Both the position numbers and the translations under genes were made by a program. A stretch of DNA of 36,623 nucleotides from Virgibacillus alimentarius. GTDB lineage: Bacteria; Bacillota; Bacilli; Bacillales; Amphibacillaceae. Below are positions 1 through 7,603 of this stretch, in pieces; the stretch's first letter is position 1; every line of letters begins with the position of its first letter. The notes beneath the pieces are model-generated. The model was given only the letters and a program-made list of their open reading frames with translations. It did no database searches and had not been told where the DNA came from. Where the stretch lies: positions 1-36,623 of the forward strand of contig NZ_JFBD01000007.1 in NCBI RefSeq assembly GCF_000709085.1, read 5' to 3'.

Positions 1-540
1 CTGCTTTCCGCGGGCACAGCCTCAGCCTCCTCGGAAGAAAACCATTTCACGTGGGGTCTTCAGACTCGTGCTATTCCCGCTGGAGTCAGCCGCCTTTCGT
101 TCGAGTCAACTAGATATGAAAACGGCTTTAATATGCTTGTTTTAGTAAACAAAAAGGACACCTTCTGATAAAATTAAAGTCACTACACACAATTTTTCAG
201 GGGTGTCCCTTATGTTTCCATGAATCAAATTGTTTTGCCGCTGGATTTAGAAATTAAATGACAAGAAGATGATATTGCCTATGTCGTGGAAAGTATTCCG
301 GACGAAGCATTCGTCAGCCTTTTGCGTGAGAGGAGCTGTCCGGCCTACCATCCGCGCATGATGTGGCTGGCCCCAGGGATATGAACCGAGTTATCGAACG
401 ATTAATCGTTTCCGCATTCACCCGGAAGTCAAAGAATTATTGCGTTAGTGTTTCGTAGAATTCCGTTGTAAGCCTTGTGCAGGAAAAACAGATTGATGAA
501 GAAGCCATTTTTATTGATGGCACCAAGTGGGAAGTTAAAA
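1..540 (+). mobile_element. Degenerate IS1182-family element, left part and transposase remnant
   Basis: The first ~210 bases are a GC-rich block plus a hairpin region that recurs at 11010-11220 with roughly 85% identity by eye. A transposase relic follows from about 220. It begins MNQIVLPLDLEIK and then hits TGA where the second copy has TTA. Further relics follow in other frames (DEAFVSLLRER, AYHPRM, MWLA, EPSYRTINRFRIHPEVKEL, DEEAIFIDGTKWE), which match what I know of IS1182/DUF772 transposases. Frameshifts, stops and an internal deletion make it non-functional. The left end lies outside the window, and the right terminal repeat was not found. Confidence 0.8.
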
Positions 541-667
541 TGACGCTAATTCAATGTGACAAAAATGGGTATACTAATATAATGCTAATCAATTGATTCA
601 TGTGGCAGTATATGCTACAACTAACAGAGTCAAAAATTTTAAATTGATTTGAAAGAAAGTGATAGCA

Positions 668-913
668 ATGGGAATTGTCGTAGTCGAGGTATGTGACGGA
701 AATGCAATCACTAAAATAGATATAGAAGGAATCATCGAATCCGAGTTTCCAGAAGTAGCTGTGCTAAAGAATGAATGTCTGGCATTTTGCGGTTTATGCA
801 GAGTAAGGCCATTTGCCCTTGTTAACAATCGGCGAATTTTCGGGAAAACAGTTGAAGAATGCTTAGACAAAGTTCGCGCAGCAATCAAAGAAGAACTAGC
901 TGTTTATCAATAA
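668..913 (+). CDS. YuzB-like DUF1450 family protein
   Basis: This is an 81-residue protein with the pattern C9, then C37-x3-C41-x2-C44 inside NECLAFCGLC, and a C-terminal GKTVEECLDKV segment. That is the hallmark of the small DUF1450/YuzB family, whose function is unknown; the cysteines suggest a metal or redox role (inference). A GTG at 659 could extend the protein by three residues. I prefer the ATG at 668 because AAGTGA lies about six bases upstream of it. The gene stands alone and converges on the Xre gene, sharing a small terminator-like stem. Confidence 0.8.
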   Translation: MGIVVVEVCDGNAITKIDIEGIIESEFPEVAVLKNECLAFCGLCRVRPFALVNNRRIFGKTVEECLDKVRAAIKEELAVYQ

Positions 914-932
914 CAACAGCTTGTTCTTTTTT
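912..932 (+). terminator. Short terminator-like stem between convergent genes
   Basis: AACAA (912-916) and TTGTT (921-925) form a 5-bp stem with a CAGC loop, followed by six T at 927-932. It overlaps the stop of the DUF1450 gene. The stem is weak, so termination is only probable. Confidence 0.4.
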
Positions 933-1155
933 ATTCCTGAGCATCTCCATCTGTTTCATCGATATATTCCAGTAAATCACCCGGCTGGCAATCGAGAGCC
1001 TTGCACAATGCATCCAATGTTGTGAAACGGATCGCTTTTCCTTTTTCATTTTTTAGAATGGATAAATTGGCTGTTGTTATGCCGACTAATTCCGATAGTT
1101 TATTGAGCGACATTTTGCGCTCAGCCATCATAACATCCAACTTTATTCTGATCAT
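931..1155 (-). CDS. Xre-family (Cro/CI-type) transcriptional regulator
   Basis: This 74-residue protein is essentially a single helix-turn-helix domain. It reads MIRIKLDVMMAERKMSLNKL, then an SELVGITTANLS turn and recognition helix, then a TLDALCKALDCQPGDLLEY C-terminal helix typical of the YozG/HTH_26 type. It lies 14 bases downstream of the DUF2975 gene on the same strand and is likely co-transcribed with it. DUF2975-Xre pairs are common in Firmicutes and the regulator is usually thought autoregulatory. Its likely operator is the palindrome at 1820-1842 (inference). Confidence 0.85.
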   Translation of the reverse strand: MIRIKLDVMMAERKMSLNKLSELVGITTANLSILKNEKGKAIRFTTLDALCKALDCQPGDLLEYIDETDGDAQE

Positions 1156-1169
1156 CTTTTTCCCCTACT

Positions 1170-1745
1170 TTATATTGTTTTCTTATTTTCCTCTACCGCA
1201 TGAACAGCCGTTTTTAAAGCTGATGCAAGAATGATAAGTACAATGCCCCATGTAATCGAATCGATATAAGAAAGATTGGAGGATTGAATCTCAGCATTTG
1301 TAATATCTAATGCACTCAGAGCCTTTGACAGCAAAAGTCCATCGGTATACGTAAATGCCGTCCCTAAAATAAGATAGGTTAGCCCCAGTTTAAAGATAAT
1401 CGAAACATTCTCGTACATAAACAGACTATCTTTATAAATATTTTTTAACAGCTTATACATCAACCTTAAAAATAATAGCGCAGTTAAGATCATGGTTGTT
1501 ATGGAAATTAATGATAAAACCATAAAAGATTTTTCCATGTAAAGATTTGGCTCCTGATAAAAATGTAACTCGAGATAGCTAAAAATAGGTTCAAACTTGC
1601 CAAACGACTTTGAAAGAGCACTATCTGCATCCCAAATGAATGATAGATGCAATAATATTGCAAAGATCCCTATTAAAATGGTGAAATAAAACCCTATCAA
1701 GCATAATACCGATAATAATTTAAAAATAGCTTTTTTGGCTCCCAT
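1170..1745 (-). CDS. DUF2975 family membrane protein
   Basis: This is a 191-residue protein with four predicted hydrophobic segments: near the N-terminus (LLSVLCLIGFYFTILIGIFA), mid-protein (MVLSLISITTMILTALLFL), KLGLTYLILGTAF, and near the end (TWGIVLIILASALKTAV). This four-helix layout is that of DUF2975 proteins, which are usually encoded beside a small Xre regulator, as here. The start is placed at the ATG beginning MGAKKAIFK because AGGAGTGG lies six bases upstream; an upstream ATG at 1805 has no such site. The biochemical function is unknown. Confidence 0.8.
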   Translation of the reverse strand: MGAKKAIFKLLSVLCLIGFYFTILIGIFAILLHLSFIWDADSALSKSFGKFEPIFSYLELHFYQEPNLYMEKSFMVLSLISITTMILTALLFLRLMYKLLKNIYKDSLFMYENVSIIFKLGLTYLILGTAFTYTDGLLLSKALSALDITNAEIQSSNLSYIDSITWGIVLIILASALKTAVHAVEENKKTI

Positions 1746-1819
1746 TGCTCCACTCCTATCGTAAAACACCGTTTTCCTCATTTCTTCATCAACTATAACA
1801 CACATTCTTTATCAATGCA

Positions 1820-1842
1820 TTTTTATCGATAATCGATAAAAA
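1820..1842. promoter_or_regulatory. Perfect 23-bp palindrome, candidate operator in divergent intergenic region
   Basis: The arms TTTTTATCGAT (1820-1830) and ATCGATAAAAA (1832-1842) are exact reverse complements around one central A. The site lies between the DUF2975/Xre operon and the divergent DUF418 operon, directly upstream of a sigma-A-like promoter for the latter. It is a plausible binding site for the Xre regulator at 931-1155 (inference). Confidence 0.6.
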
Positions 1843-1846
1843 AATA

Positions 1847-1875
1847 TTGATAAATAATCTCCCATCTGCTATATT
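1847..1875 (+). promoter_or_regulatory. Sigma-A-like promoter for the DUF418-ydbS-ydbT operon
   Basis: TTGATA (1847-1852) and TATATT (1870-1875) are separated by 17 bases. This would place transcription start about 40 bases before the DUF418 start codon. The -35 begins five bases after the palindrome. Confidence 0.5.
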
Positions 1876-1921
1876 TTATACTATCAAACCGCAAATAAGG
1901 TTTTTTGGGAGGAAGTATGAC

Positions 1922-3115
1922 ATGCGAGCAACGACTAAAAGAATTGGTTTCATTGATGGAATCCGCGGATGGGCATTATTCGGAATTCTTCTAGCTAATT
2001 TACTTATTTTTCAGTACGGAATCTTTGGAAAAGATGAAATTTCCTACTTTGATCTTTCATCAAGCAACCTGTTTTCTTATTATTTTGTGAAGCTTTTTAT
2101 TGAGAATTCATTTATGCCTATCTTTACATTTTTATTTGGCTATTCCTTAATCCTAATGAGGAACAGCCTGAAAAAGAGGCAGTTGCGTGTGAAATGGCAC
2201 CTATTCCGAAGATTTATCATGTTAATTGTGCTTGGCGTCCTGCATAGCACTTTTTTGTGGGAGGGAGATATTTTATTATCCTATGGCATGATGGGTATCC
2301 TTCTTTTGCTATTTGTTAACCGGAAACCAAAAACATTGCTTATCTGGGCGATACTTTTACTTTCATTCATCACCGTTGGTAGCTTTTTTGAAACTGAAGA
2401 GGATATTGCTTTAACGACAGATGGAAAAATGGAAACATATCTGAATCAAACAACCAATATATACAGTTCTGGCTCATATAGCGAAATCAAATATCACCGC
2501 AATCATAAAGATCCGATGGAACTCGATGGAGAGGAAGCGGCCTTGATGTTATTAGCTATTCCCCTTGTTATGCTGCCGATGTTTTTCATTGGCATGCATG
2601 CTGCCCATAAAAAGTGGCTCGTAAATCCACTGAAAAACAGAAATAAATACAAAACTGGAATGATCATGCTTATCCCAATAGGATTAATTTTAAAAGCTAC
2701 ATTTTACATCAAAGAGTCTATTCATTGGCTTGTCGATCTGAGTTATTTGGGAGATATTACCCTTGCGATTGGTTATATTTGTCTATTTGCATTTGTTTAT
2801 GGCAAACTTTTTGGAAGTCGCTTCGTTATTGGATTTGAAAACTTGGGAAAATTATCATTAACGAATTATATCATGCAAACCATTATTTGTACGTTTATCT
2901 TTTATGGTTACGGTTTAGGACTTTTTGCAAAAATGGGGGTCACCTTTTCCATTGTTTTAGGAATCATTATTTTTCGATTGCAGCTATATGCAAGCACCCT
3001 CTATTTAAAATACTTCAAGCAGGGACCACTTGAGTGGCTGCTAAGAATTTTTATTTATTTCAAAGCCCCTACAAAGAAAAGACTGCGAACCGAGAAAGCG
3101 TATAAAAATGGCTAG
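1922..3115 (+). CDS. DUF418 domain membrane protein (YeiB/YxaH type)
   Basis: This is a 397-residue multi-pass membrane protein. It opens with KRIGFIDGIRGWALFGILLANLLIF, the N-terminal signature of DUF418/YeiB proteins related to acyltransferase-3-like membrane proteins. About ten hydrophobic segments follow. The C-terminal DUF418 part includes LSLTNYIMQTIICTFIFYGYGLGLF and GPLEWLLR. The chosen ATG has GGGAGGAAG six bases upstream; an in-frame ATG at 1847 has no ribosome site and overlaps the promoter. It is first in a three-gene operon with ydbS and ydbT. Substrate and function are unknown. Confidence 0.85.
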   Translation: MRATTKRIGFIDGIRGWALFGILLANLLIFQYGIFGKDEISYFDLSSSNLFSYYFVKLFIENSFMPIFTFLFGYSLILMRNSLKKRQLRVKWHLFRRFIMLIVLGVLHSTFLWEGDILLSYGMMGILLLLFVNRKPKTLLIWAILLLSFITVGSFFETEEDIALTTDGKMETYLNQTTNIYSSGSYSEIKYHRNHKDPMELDGEEAALMLLAIPLVMLPMFFIGMHAAHKKWLVNPLKNRNKYKTGMIMLIPIGLILKATFYIKESIHWLVDLSYLGDITLAIGYICLFAFVYGKLFGSRFVIGFENLGKLSLTNYIMQTIICTFIFYGYGLGLFAKMGVTFSIVLGIIIFRLQLYASTLYLKYFKQGPLEWLLRIFIYFKAPTKKRLRTEKAYKNG

Positions 3116-3135
3116 AAATAGATTGGAGTGATTTC

Positions 3136-3633
3136 ATGTATTCCAAGATTCATTCACCCGAACATCGATTGTCAAAAGATGCTGTTAAAATTTGGATCAT
3201 ACGCGAGGTAATGATCGATATCCTTGGGTTTATCATACTTGGTGTTTTATTTTATTTAGACTATCATTTTTCGTGGAAAGACTGGATTGGTTGGATTCTT
3301 ATTGTGATTACAATCATTGCTGTCCTTTTCTCCATCTGGTCCATCTTTATTGAACCATTTCTGCTTTACAGAAACTTTCGATATGACGCAGATGAGTCGT
3401 TCTTGCAATTGAAATCAGGCGCCCTAAAAGAAGTACATCAGCTTGTTCCGATGACAAAAATACAAGCTGTGGAGACAAATCAAGGACCATTGTTTAGAAA
3501 ATATGGACTTTGTTCACTGGAAATCAGCACGATGGGATCTTCTCACACAATTCCCGCACTACCTAAAGAAGTTGCTGTCAAATGGAGGAATCAGATTGCT
3601 CATTTCGCCAAAATAAAGGAAGTGGAGGAATGA
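3136..3633 (+). CDS. ydbS: YdbS-like membrane protein with bacterial PH domain (bPH2, DUF304)
   Basis: This is a 165-residue protein with two membrane helices (residues ~22-42 and 50-75) and one bPH2 domain (~80-160, including a VPMTKIQAVETNQGPLFRKY stretch). The size fits B. subtilis YdbS (~159). In B. subtilis ydbST belongs to the sigma-W envelope-stress regulon and contributes to resistance to the bacteriocin amylocyclicin (established knowledge). The stop codon overlaps the next start (ATGA), which indicates translational coupling with ydbT. No clear sigma-W promoter was identified here. Confidence 0.85.
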   Translation: MYSKIHSPEHRLSKDAVKIWIIREVMIDILGFIILGVLFYLDYHFSWKDWIGWILIVITIIAVLFSIWSIFIEPFLLYRNFRYDADESFLQLKSGALKEVHQLVPMTKIQAVETNQGPLFRKYGLCSLEISTMGSSHTIPALPKEVAVKWRNQIAHFAKIKEVEE

Positions 3634-5150
3634 CGGAAAGCAAACAACGTTACCACCCACTGCTTATTCTTTTTCATTTATGGAGGTTATTAAAAAACTC
3701 CATTGTCTTCGTGATTTATTTATTTGTTATAAAATTCGGCTCGGATTCCACTTTTATTAAATACGGGAGAATCATTTTTTTCCTTTTGATTGGAATCTCC
3801 ATTATTTCCATTGTGGTGAAATGGTTTTCACATAAGTACAAGGTGGATGATACGTCATTCCATCTTTACAAAGGACTTTTTGCAAAATCAGAGCGAACCA
3901 TTCCCTTTTCTAAAATTCAAAACGTCAATCGTCGTACTACTGTAATCCACCGTATTTTTAACGTTACATCGATAAAATTTGAAACCGGTATGTCTGATTC
4001 AGATGCCACTGTTGCGTTTGAGGCCATCCCTAAAAAAGAGGCCGATCACTTGGAAGAACATATAACAAATACGGGCGTGGATGAGCCATCCACAAATCAA
4101 GCTGTCAGTGATCCAGACATGCCACCTCAAGACAGTAAGGAAGCAGTAGTTTCCAATCGTAGAATTCATTTTAAGCCGACCAAAAAGGAGCTTATCAAAG
4201 CATCGTTTACATCATTCAGTTTTCTAGTGCTCATCCCAATCATCATTTCTGCTTATTTTAAACTCACCGAGATCTTTCATGTAGGAAAAAAAGTAGAAGG
4301 ATTGTTTTTACAAATTACGCATTCTTGGTGGCTTCTTACAATCATCGTGATCGTAATGCTTTTTGCTTCAGTCATTTTTGGATTTGCAAAGACATTTTTG
4401 ACATATGGGAAGTATGAAATAGCTTCAAGTGAAGAGCAAATTTTTATTACAAAAGGTATCGTCGAGGAAACAACATTTACCATATCAAAAGATAAAGTAC
4501 AAGCGATTGAAATGACACAATCGCTGATGAAACGATTGCTTGGACTTGTGGAAGTTAAACTGATCAGTGCCGGTGGCTCTAATGACGGAGATGAGGAGAT
4601 GGAAATTAATTCTCTTTATCCATTTCTGCCTATTGAACAAGCACGTAAAATAATTTCCGAAATACTTCCTTCGTATGAAGTGACTGAGGAAATGACGCGT
4701 CTTCCTGGCAAATCTTTATGGGTCCGTTTATTCAGACCTAGCTGGCTATGGATTTTTTCCACTGGTTTATTATTTTACTTCAAGCCAGCTGTACTTGGTA
4801 TCACGCAAGCTTGGTGGATTTTATCTATTGGCTTGCTTTTATCCATTGTTGTATCAAGATTGCTTGATTTCTTTCATACAAGCTATACATTCAATCATCA
4901 CTTTATCCAGTTTCAAACAGGCGGCTTCACAACATCTCTGTTCACATCAAAACGAGATAAGATCATGGAAGTGAAAATATCCCGTAATATCGTTCAGCGA
5001 ATGCTTGGATTAGCGTCTATTGAGACCGTTAATCGTGCCAAACCGGTGCGTCATACTGCTCTTCATGATGTTCCTGTGCAACTGGGAGAGAGATTTTATA
5101 CATGGTATAAAAAACGTGAAAATGAAATAAAAATAGAGTCCAAGCAATAA
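3630..5150 (+). CDS. ydbT: YdbT-like membrane protein with three bPH2 domains
   Basis: This is a 506-residue protein with three repeats of paired membrane helices followed by a bPH2 (DUF304) domain. The domain cores are FSKIQNVNRRTTVIHRIF, SKDKVQAIEMTQSLMKRLLG and KRDKIMEVKISRNIVQRMLG, each with the typical Lys/Gln-x-Ile/Val and RxxGL motifs. The length matches B. subtilis YdbT (~493). The start is the ATG that overlaps the ydbS stop, with GGAGG just upstream. YdbS and YdbT probably form one membrane complex (inference from conserved pairing). Confidence 0.88.
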   Translation: MTESKQRYHPLLILFHLWRLLKNSIVFVIYLFVIKFGSDSTFIKYGRIIFFLLIGISIISIVVKWFSHKYKVDDTSFHLYKGLFAKSERTIPFSKIQNVNRRTTVIHRIFNVTSIKFETGMSDSDATVAFEAIPKKEADHLEEHITNTGVDEPSTNQAVSDPDMPPQDSKEAVVSNRRIHFKPTKKELIKASFTSFSFLVLIPIIISAYFKLTEIFHVGKKVEGLFLQITHSWWLLTIIVIVMLFASVIFGFAKTFLTYGKYEIASSEEQIFITKGIVEETTFTISKDKVQAIEMTQSLMKRLLGLVEVKLISAGGSNDGDEEMEINSLYPFLPIEQARKIISEILPSYEVTEEMTRLPGKSLWVRLFRPSWLWIFSTGLLFYFKPAVLGITQAWWILSIGLLLSIVVSRLLDFFHTSYTFNHHFIQFQTGGFTTSLFTSKRDKIMEVKISRNIVQRMLGLASIETVNRAKPVRHTALHDVPVQLGERFYTWYKKRENEIKIESKQ

Positions 5151-5152
5151 AC

Positions 5153-5203
5153 TGAGGCATTCACTAACAAGAGCTCAGCCCTCTTATATCAGTGAATGCC
5201 TCA
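5153..5203. other. Long inverted repeat between convergent genes
   Basis: TGAGGCATTCACT (5153-5165) pairs perfectly with AGTGAATGCCTCA (5191-5203). A second small stem, AAGAG/CTCTT, sits inside the loop. It lies between convergent ydbT and ridA, where a terminator is expected, but neither side has a convincing T-run. Termination in either direction is plausible but unproven. Confidence 0.55.
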
Positions 5204-5226
5204 AGTTCATCTATATCATGCATGCG

Positions 5227-5604
5227 TTATTTTTTATATACGACAACGTCCATTTCGACAAGTGCGCCTTTTGGAAGACCACCAACTTCTACGGTAGCTC
5301 TTGACGGATAAGGCTCTTGTAAATATCCGCCATAAATATCATTGACAGTAGCAAAGTCATCCATCGAATCCAAATAAATGGTAAATTTCACAACCTCTGA
5401 AAAGTCTGTACCTGCCTCTGTTAGAATAGCTTTTAAGTTTTCTAAAACCTGTTTCGTCTGCTTTTCAATTCCTCCTTCCACTTCTTTGGTTTGAGGATCG
5501 ATTCCAATTTGTCCGGACACATAAACAAAATTACCCGCTTCAATTGCCTGAGAGTAAGGACCGATTGCCGCTGGTGCATCTTCTGTATGGATTGCTTTTA
5601 CCAT
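5227..5604 (-). CDS. ridA: RidA (2-iminobutanoate/2-iminopropanoate deaminase), internal start
   Basis: This 125-residue protein is the exact normal size for RidA/YjgF/UK114. It has AIGPYSQAIEAGNFVYVSGQIG near the N-terminus, the conserved Arg and Glu in SRATVEVGGLPKGALVEMDV at the C-terminus, and KFTIYLDSMDDF between them. RidA hydrolyses reactive enamine/imine intermediates made by PLP enzymes, in the cytosol. Its ATG has a perfect AAGGAGG with an eight-base spacer, so independent translation is very likely even though the upstream glycerate kinase frame also runs through it. Confidence 0.9.
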   Translation of the reverse strand: MVKAIHTEDAPAAIGPYSQAIEAGNFVYVSGQIGIDPQTKEVEGGIEKQTKQVLENLKAILTEAGTDFSEVVKFTIYLDSMDDFATVNDIYGGYLQEPYPSRATVEVGGLPKGALVEMDVVVYKK

Positions 5605-6747
5605 TGTAATTCCTCCTTGATTTTGTATGTACTTAAAAATTTCCTTTGTTCTATTAAATAATACCATTTTTGGCTTGTTCATGGCTTGCTTTTTGCTGAA
5701 TGTACCATTAATTAATGTATGAATTTCAGTAAATTGATCAAGTAACGCTGATCTGTCCTCCACCGTAACATTGCCAGAAATAAGCATCGAGGGAACATGG
5801 TATTTTCGGGCTAATGCTGCAACATATCCAGGTGCTTTTCCATCAAGCGTTTGTGTATCACTTTCTCCTTCGCCACTAATGACTAGATCGGCATGTTTTA
5901 TTTCATCCTCAAGCTCAATCACTTCGGAAATGAGCTTAGCGCCTGAAAGCAATTTACCCCCCATCGCCATAAATGCAAACCCCAGACCGCCCGCTGCACC
6001 AGCTCCTGGTTCTTTGTCTAATGAAAGCGAGAGGGAATTTGTTTTTTGTATTCGTTTACTATAATTCCCCATGGCTTGATCCAAATATTCTATTTGTTGA
6101 CGATTAGCCCCTTTCTGAGGGCCGAATACAAAGGTTGCTCCATTCTGTCCGCATAAAGGATTCTCTACGTCTGTTGCTACACGAATGGTACATGAAGCAA
6201 GGCGCGGGTCGAGTGTTTCTAGATGAATTGTTTCTATTTCTAACAAATGCTCACCGAAAATACCAACATGTTCACCACGGGAATTTTTAAAGGTAGCCCC
6301 CAGAGACATGAGCATTCCAAAACCACCATCATTCGTTGCACTACCACCTAACCCGATGATAAATTTACGAAATTGTTTATCTAGAGCTATACGTATGGCC
6401 TCGCCAATACCATATGTGGTTGTTTTATATGGATCTCGGCTGTCCTTAGGAACAAACGGCAAACCTGCCATACTGGCAATTTCAATAACAGCAGTATCTT
6501 CGTATACCACTCCGATACACGTCTCTATTTTTCTCCCAAAAGGACCAGTTACCTTTACCGGCAATCGCTTACTGTCAGGAATCGCACGGAGCAAGGCATC
6601 CAGCATTCCTTCACCACCGTCCGCCATCGGTTTGATGACAACGTTATGTGTAGCATCCACTTCCATGATGGCATTTTTTATTATATTTGCTGCATCCACC
6701 TGTGTCAGTGTTCCTTTATATGCATCTGGTGCCACTACGATTTTCAT
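5227..6747 (-). CDS. glxK: Glycerate kinase (type 1) reading in frame into RidA
   Basis: This is one uninterrupted 506-codon frame. Residues 1-381 are a full-length glycerate kinase, which phosphorylates D-glycerate with ATP. It has MKIVVAPDAYKGTLTQVDAA, GEGMLDAL, GLGGSATNDGGFGMLMSLGA, CGQNGATFVFGPQKGA and VISGEGESD. Families end about here (~380 residues), but there is no stop. The frame runs through QNQGGIT into a complete RidA domain (residues 382-506). The Gly-Gly codons are themselves part of RidA's AAGGAGG ribosome site. The gene starts 22 bases after a lysozyme-like gene, with AGGGGTG upstream. Either a GK-RidA fusion is made alongside free RidA, or a stop has been lost or misread. Confidence 0.85.
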   Translation of the reverse strand: MKIVVAPDAYKGTLTQVDAANIIKNAIMEVDATHNVVIKPMADGGEGMLDALLRAIPDSKRLPVKVTGPFGRKIETCIGVVYEDTAVIEIASMAGLPFVPKDSRDPYKTTTYGIGEAIRIALDKQFRKFIIGLGGSATNDGGFGMLMSLGATFKNSRGEHVGIFGEHLLEIETIHLETLDPRLASCTIRVATDVENPLCGQNGATFVFGPQKGANRQQIEYLDQAMGNYSKRIQKTNSLSLSLDKEPGAGAAGGLGFAFMAMGGKLLSGAKLISEVIELEDEIKHADLVISGEGESDTQTLDGKAPGYVAALARKYHVPSMLISGNVTVEDRSALLDQFTEIHTLINGTFSKKQAMNKPKMVLFNRTKEIFKYIQNQGGITMVKAIHTEDAPAAIGPYSQAIEAGNFVYVSGQIGIDPQTKEVEGGIEKQTKQVLENLKAILTEAGTDFSEVVKFTIYLDSMDDFATVNDIYGGYLQEPYPSRATVEVGGLPKGALVEMDVVVYKK

Positions 6748-6769
6748 ATGAACACCCCTGTTTTTTTAT

Positions 6770-7369
6770 CTATAGCGTTTCTCGATAAGCCATGACATCA
6801 CGGACATAATAGATATCTCCGTAACAAGCGTTATATCGCTTTGCTTCTTCTCGGTAACACGTATAAGTTTCCCTGTCTTTATCATACATTTGTTTAGAGA
6901 AATTAATCGCTTCTTGCTGTGAATATTCTCCGGATTGATTTTTGACATAATCAATGAACCCTTTTCCAAAATTATAAGATTGTACGGCCAACTTTACATC
7001 TCCATCCGCTTTCTCCAGCACTTGAGAAAAATAGTACACTCCTTGCTTAATCGAATGTTCCGGATCATCAATGCAGCCAACTTCCCCGCAATAACTTTCT
7101 GATGATTGCATTGGGTCATTTCCCTTGCCTCCTGATTCCTGCATCATCATGGCCAAAATAACATCTATGTATGAGGATACATGGTATTTCTTTGCATATT
7201 TTTCAACGAGCGGCTGATATTTTTTTACTTCATCGCTTATGCGTCTATCAGGTTGTCGGTCTATTTCCGGTTTTTCATAGGTTAATAGAGACAGGACAAC
7301 AAACAAGATTCCTATAAATAAAAATAGAACGGTTGCCTTTTTCATTGCTTTTACTGTCTTGCGTTTCAT
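6770..7369 (-). CDS. Membrane-anchored lysozyme-like (CwlT-type) cell wall hydrolase
   Basis: This 199-residue protein has an N-terminal basic stretch and one membrane segment (ATVLFLFIGILFVVLSLL, ~13-30), then an extracellular lysozyme-like domain. The domain has the likely catalytic Glu in MMMQESGG, followed by QSYNFGKGFIDYV, as in Pfam Lysozyme_like proteins and the muramidase half of CwlT. The NlpC/P60 half of CwlT is absent. Expected activity is hydrolysis of peptidoglycan glycan strands. The ribosome site before the first ATG is weak, and an ATG eight codons later is possible. It lies upstream of glycerate kinase on the same strand, with no obvious functional link. Confidence 0.8.
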   Translation of the reverse strand: MKRKTVKAMKKATVLFLFIGILFVVLSLLTYEKPEIDRQPDRRISDEVKKYQPLVEKYAKKYHVSSYIDVILAMMMQESGGKGNDPMQSSESYCGEVGCIDDPEHSIKQGVYYFSQVLEKADGDVKLAVQSYNFGKGFIDYVKNQSGEYSQQEAINFSKQMYDKDRETYTCYREEAKRYNACYGDIYYVRDVMAYRETL

Positions 7370-7448
7370 ATTTTCGATTCTCTTACCCCAGTCTTTTATA
7401 TTTTATGTGCCATTTACCAAATGATTGGATCGTGCACGTTGCTAAAAG

Positions 7449-7480
7449 CTACGAACTGTAATTTTTCGTAGTTTTATTTA
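7449..7480. terminator. Possible terminator after the MATE gene
   Basis: CTACGAA (7449-7455) and TTCGTAG (7465-7471) form a 7-bp stem. The plus strand continues TTTTATTT and the minus strand continues CTTTT. On the minus strand it lies about 130 bases after the MATE stop codon. It is the only structure seen in the 7370-7603 gap. Confidence 0.4.
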
Positions 7481-7603
7481 ACTTACGGTTGCAACGCTGT
7501 TACAGCTAGAGTTTGTATGAAATTTACCCATCCAGATTAAAGCATTCATTCATGTTTTCGTTCTCTAATTCTTATCCATTTTAGCTAACGTTCACTCCAT
7601 TAT

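Noticed and set aside
598-888. 96-aa minus-strand ORF opposite the DUF1450 gene
   Set aside because: It is a shadow of the conserved plus-strand protein; no start signals or family features.
6308-6751. 147-aa plus-strand ORF inside glycerate kinase
   Set aside because: It is antisense to a highly conserved coding sequence, with low-complexity Ser/Pro composition.
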